A stretch of 64,000 nt of DNA, taken from contig JAGVRJ010000003.1 in the NCBI GenBank assembly GCA_019059635.1, positions 186,001 through 250,000 of the forward strand. The letters run 5' to 3'. Position numbers and translations under genes: made by a program. Position 1 is the stretch's first letter; every line of letters starts with the position of its first letter. The notes under the pieces are model-generated. The model made no database searches. It saw only the letters and a program-made list of their open reading frames with translations, and was not told the DNA's origin. Source of the stretch: Proales similis. Its lineage: Eukaryota > Rotifera > Eurotatoria > Ploima > Proalidae. Below are positions 59,209 to 64,000 of this stretch, one piece after another.

Positions 59209-62200
59209 ATGTTTAAAGAGTTGTGCTTGTTCACAATTCTCCTATCGATCGCGGGTAAGCTGAGCAGGCATGCCAATCGCAAACAGAAAGCGGTCTAATC
59301 GTGTGACTAGGAGTTTGCAACACTCAACAATCGTCAAGTAGCGCTCGATGCGGAGACGGCGACTGCTATCCAGAGACCGGTGATCTGCTCATCGGTCGAA
59401 CCAAGTTCTTGCACGCAAGCTCCACATGCGGCCTTGATCGGCCAGTGCGCTACTGCGTTCTGGGCCAGACCCAGGAGGTCGGCGGCTGTTTTGTGTGCGA
59501 CTCGCGCGGTCCTTTCGATCCAGACAGGAACAACAACAGTCACACTATAGACAACGTGGTCAGCCACAAACAGACCGACCGTTACCAGCGCTGGTGGCAG
59601 TCCGAAAACGGCAAGCCCAACGTCTACATTCAATTCGACTTGGAGGCTGAGTTCATATTCACGCATATTATCATGAGCTTCAAGACATTCCGGCCTGCAG
59701 CGATGATAATTGAAAAGTCGTCCGATTTCGGTCGCAGCTGGCAGACTTACGGCTACTTGGCCGCCGACTGTGCGTCCTCTTTTCCGGGCATTCCGACGAG
59801 CATGCCGAGCGAGCTCGGCGAGGTCTACTGTGAAGAGCGCTACTCGTCTGACATACCTTCGACCAAGGGCCAAGTAATATTTCGCCTTATTCCGCCCACC
59901 GTGGTCACCAACCAGGATCCGTATGCGCCAGAGATTCAGCAGATTCTCAAGACTACAAATCTGAGAATCAATTTCACCAAGCTGCACACGTTCGGCGATG
60001 ATTTTCTCGACTCGCGCGAGGAGCTCAAAGAAAAGTATTACTACGCCATTTACGAGATGGTGGTGCGTGGCAGCTGCCTTTGCTACGGACACGCCAGCCA
60101 ATGTGAGCCTGTAAGAGGGGTTCAGTATGATCAATTCAGAGACGGAATGGTCGATGGCCAGTGCGTTTGCGAGCACAACACGGGAGGCACGAATTGCGAG
60201 CGTTGCTTGCCGCTCTACAACGATCGGCCTTGGGCACCGGCCAAGCTCGGTCAGGCGAACGAGTGCAAAAAGTGCGAGTGCAATAATCACGCGCAAAACT
60301 GTCGATTTAACCAGACTCTTTACGAAGAGTCCAACTTCACTAGCGGCGGCGTTTGCGAGGGCTGCATGGACAACACGAGAGGACGCAACTGCGAGCTGTG
60401 TCGTGAGAACTTTTGGCGCAATCCTGAAGTGCCAATCAATCACACGGCCACTTGCAAGCCTTGTCTGTGCTCGAAAATCGGCACAACCAACGATGGCAAA
60501 TGCGATCCCTACACAAACGAGGAGGAGGGTTTGATTGCCGGCCGTTGTCACTGCAAGAAGTACGTGAACGGCAGCCGATGTGACACTTGTCTCGACGGCT
60601 ACTTCAATTTGACAAAACTTAATCCGGACGGATGCGAGGCCTGCGAGTGCAACATAAACGGCACAGTGGGAAACCTCGGCTGCGACAAGATCACCGGCCG
60701 ATGCCAATGCAAGCAAAATGTAGCCGGCCGTCAATGTGACGAATGCAAACTCGAGTATTACGGACTAAGTGCCAGCGAGCCGACCGGCTGCAAGGCTTGT
60801 GACTGCGCTCCGGGCGGTTCGTATGACAACAACTGCAACTCGACCACAGGCCAGTGTAACTGCAAGCCGAACATGGGCGGGCGCAGATGCGACGTTCCAC
60901 TCGACGGCTTCTTTTGTCCCCTACTCGATTACTTGGTGTACGAGGCCGAGCAGACCGAGCTGGTCGATCTTCTATCTACGGTGGAGAAAAAGCCCGTGCC
61001 CAACGAGCGAAGCAAAACCTGGACTGGCCAAGGCTTCGTCCGAGTGGTCGAAGGAGCGGCTCTCGAGTTCCAGGTCGATGGGTTGTACGAGTCGGGCCAC
61101 TATGAAGTGCTTGTTCGCTATGAGCCCTACTTTGCGCCAAACGCCTGGCAGGACGTGAGAGTCAAGGTTATCCGCGATGGCCCACCTGATTTCACTGGCA
61201 CGTGCAGTGACTACAATCAGAACGACGACTACCAAATGTTCTCGCTCGAGCCGACCACCGATCGACAGTTTGTGCAAAATCCGGTCTGCCTGGAGAAAAA
61301 GAAAAGCTACAAAATTAGAATCGAATTTGTTCGCTACGACCCAGTCGAAACGCAGTCGAACGATCGCAAAAAACTGCTCATTGACTCGGTAAGCAATTTG
61401 ATTCCACTTTACTCTGGCTCATGGTGCTGTTCTAATTGCGACTCGATCATAGATTGTGCTTGTGCCGATAGTGGACGATTTGACTTCGCTGAAGGGCGCT
61501 GATGCGCAGAGAAGCCGCCAAGAGTTTGAGCACTTTAGATGCAAACAAGCGATGACTTCGATCGACAAGTCCTTCATTCCCGAAGAATGCAAGAAGTTCG
61601 CCTGCAACATTGGCGTGCACAGTCAAGGCGCCCTGCCTTGCTCTTGTAAGTGACCGCAAGCTGAGGAAAACCTCTTCTCTGCATCTAAAACTGCTCTCTG
61701 TTCATTTAAAAGGCAATCAGATCGGCTCGTTTAGTGCAGAGACTTGCAGCCCGTTCGGAGGCCAGTGCGAATGCAAGCGAAATGTGGACGGTCGCGAGTG
61801 CGATAAATGCGCAGTAAACACTTGGAATTTAGGTCTAGACGGCTGCCAACGTAATCTCTTCTAGAACTATTTCTGCGTCCAATCGGCTCTTATTTTTGCT
61901 CTGATTTGTCTGAAGGCTGTAACTGTGACCCGAAAGGAGCGATAAGCGACGAGTGCAACGTAAAGACAGGAGAGTGCGAGTGCAAGTCGAGCTGCATCAC
62001 AGGTCGAACTTGCAACATGACAGTCGAGGGCTTCTGGAAGTTTCCCGACTGCGAAAAGTGCAACTGCAACGGCTACGCAGACAAATGCGACCAAAAGACG
62101 GGCATTTGCATAAACTGCCGAAACAACACCGCGTGTGACCACTGCGACTGCTGCAAGAGCAACTTCTACGGCGCACCGAGCAGAAACATCGACTGCAAAG

Positions 62201-64000
62201 AGTGCAAGTGTCCGGGCTCGGTCGGAGCGAACTACTTTGCCGACTCGTGTGAACTGGACGCACGCGACCAGATGAGCTGTCGGTGCCAGCCGGGCTACAT
62301 TGGCGATAGATGCGAGCAGTGCGACGTGAACTACTACGGCACGCCAACGGAGCGCGGAGGCTCTTGCAACAAGTGCGAGTGCAACGACAACGTTGACATT
62401 TACGACCGAGCGAGCTGCAACCAAACCACTGGAGTCTGCTCCAACTGCATGTACCAGACAGCCGGCGATCACTGCGAGCGATGTGCCGACGGCTATTTCG
62501 GCAACGCCACGCTTCGCACTTGTCAAAAGTGCAATTGTCACACGGACGGCACCGAAGGCAACTCGCGCGACAACTGCGACCACGTCACTGGCCAGTGCAA
62601 ATGCTTGCCGAACGTGGAAGGTCGTCGATGTGACAAGTGTGTTGACGGCTACTTCAATCTGACCAGCCGACTGGGCTGCGATTTCTGCGGATGCAATCAA
62701 ACCGGAACCGTAAACGGAAGTAAGCTCTGCGATCAAAGAACCGGCCAGTGCGCATGCATTGACTCGCGAGGCGGCCGAACTTGCTCCGATTGCCGTGCTG
62801 GCTTCTGGGGCGATCCGAACCAAGAGTGCAAGAAATGCGACTGTGATCCGAACGGCTCCAAAAACCCGAGCGACTGCAACAAGAAAGATGGCTCGTGTAA
62901 ATGCAAGAAAGGCGTGGTCGGCTACAGATGCGATCGATGCGATCGAGGCACCTACGGCGAGATACCCTACTGCAATCCGTGCGGTGAATGCTATGACAAC
63001 TGGTCCGGCGTGATCGGTCAATTGGAGAGTGAGCAAAATTTTCGCTTAAATTCTGCCTCGAAATTCATTCTAAGACGCCGCACTCATTCTAGAATCGTTA
63101 ATCAACATTGAGCATCGAGCGAGCAACTTGGCCGTCGGTGCCGGCACTGATGTGCAGGACTTTTCCACTCAATACGAGGAGCTCGAGGGCAAAGTGAACG
63201 ACTTGAAAAAAGTTCTTGAGATCGAAGGCAAAGACCGACAGCTCGATACCTTGGAGAACCGCATCAGGGACTTGGAGTAAATTCAGTTCAACTTAATAAG
63301 CAAACGCAATCAAAAGGTTTTTAACGCTTTGCGAAAGAAATCAAGTCGACGAGAGAAAGAAAGAGATCGCCAAATACGACGCAATCGATCAATGGGACAC
63401 TCAGGCCAAGCAGGAAATGTTCGAGAGTCTGAAGGTCAATTTGACTGCGCTCCGAGAAAAGGCCGAGCAAATTGAAGAGCAAATAATGGAGTTCAAAGAA
63501 TCGAACCTTCAAGGTGAGCCCTCGAGTGTCACTAGGCTAGGCCGGTTTTTCTCAAACCTGAAAAAGGCGCCATGGAAAGCATAAACCAGGCGGAAACAAT
63601 CTCGCAAGAAAGCGACAACATTCTTGGCGCTGTGAAGGAGAAATTCAGCACTGTTGTGCGTCCGTTGCTCAGCCGTTTAGAAGCGAAACTGAACGAGTCA
63701 GAGAAGGAATTCGGCCGATCAGAGAAGGCTCTGAACGACTATTACTCGCAAGTGTTGACCAACTTGACTACCACGCTGGATGCGGTCGCCGGTCTGAACA
63801 AGGCCGTGTGTGGAGCAGAGACAAGCGAGAGCAAGCGCTGTTCGGCAGAATGCGGTGGCGCTCTCTGCAACGGAACTTGCGGATCTAGCACTGGCTCTTG
63901 TTCGGGGCTCATTGATGCATTCGAACAGCTCGAGAGCAAAAAGAAACAGTTCAACGAGCTGTTTGAGAGCAAAGAGCAAAAGTTCAAAGAAATTCTCACC
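59209..64000 (+). CDS. LAMB1: Laminin subunit beta (3' end cut by window)
   Basis: Basement-membrane chain that trimerises with alpha and gamma. Exons 59209-59254, 59311-61388, 61453-61645, 61713-61850, 61916-63028, 63093-63276, 63338-63513 and 63567-64000 (open), giving 1454 residues in frame. A signal peptide (MFKELCLFTILLSIAG) precedes the laminin N-terminal polymerisation domain (GDLLIGR, VYIQFDLEAEF, CYGHASQC). An LE array follows, then the beta-specific LF/L4-type domain (FFCPLLDYLVYEAE onward), a second LE array, and the start of the coiled coil. The coiled coil is broken by the Cys-rich beta knob (CSAECGGALC), which identifies it as beta. Invertebrates usually have one or two beta chains, so the symbol means the LAMB1/2/4 class only. 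Confidence 0.95.

Overview
The window is nuclear DNA of a small-genome invertebrate animal. Laminin beta, two rhodopsin-type GPCRs, polycystin-1-type receptors, FOXRED2, RNF146, UBXN6 and a LEM protein make it metazoan. Genes sit a few hundred bases apart on both strands. Nearly every intron I could place is 44-69 bp, and several genes have none. A CFAP300 orthologue implies motile cilia or flagellated sperm. I cannot name the phylum; compact-genome groups such as tardigrades or small spiralians would fit, but that is only a guess. All splice models were built by eye from reading frame, GT/GC-AG signals and homology.

Left part (1-16.2 kb, + strand): the 3' part of one polycystin-1-like gene (gene A, cut by the window edge), then a complete 27-exon polycystin-1-like gene (gene B, 3271 aa). 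Middle left (16.4-25.3 kb, all - strand): a dihydroflavonol-reductase-like SDR, an ankyrin/SOCS-box protein, PNPLA8 (iPLA2-gamma), CFAP300 and an ER Cab45/reticulocalbin-type calcium protein. Middle (25.8-43.7 kb, + strand): three tandem RING/coiled-coil genes, FOXRED2, a third complete polycystin-1-like gene (gene C, 2684 aa, 13 exons), a neuronal-calcium-sensor-like protein and CPSF4. Right part (44-64 kb): RNF146 (-), a 3.3 kb gene-free stretch, a peptide GPCR (+), UBXN6 and a small membrane protein (-), PDHX (+), a tandem-LEM membrane protein (-), a repetitive secreted protein (+), an orphan GPCR (+) and laminin beta, which runs off the right edge.

The main feature is the cluster of three polycystin-1 paralogues. 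They share the C-terminal half (GPS cleavage site, PLAT domain, polycystin channel-like domain), but B and C have quite different ectodomains. B carries a 20-residue glycosylated tandem repeat, three WSC domains and a run of PKD domains. C carries a duplicated block of cysteine-rich EB-like module, an unnamed 'SFGxAP' module and a PKD domain. Genes A and C share two almost identical DNA tracts with sharp edges inside otherwise diverged sequence, which points to recent gene conversion. Three introns in the window use GC-AG ends.
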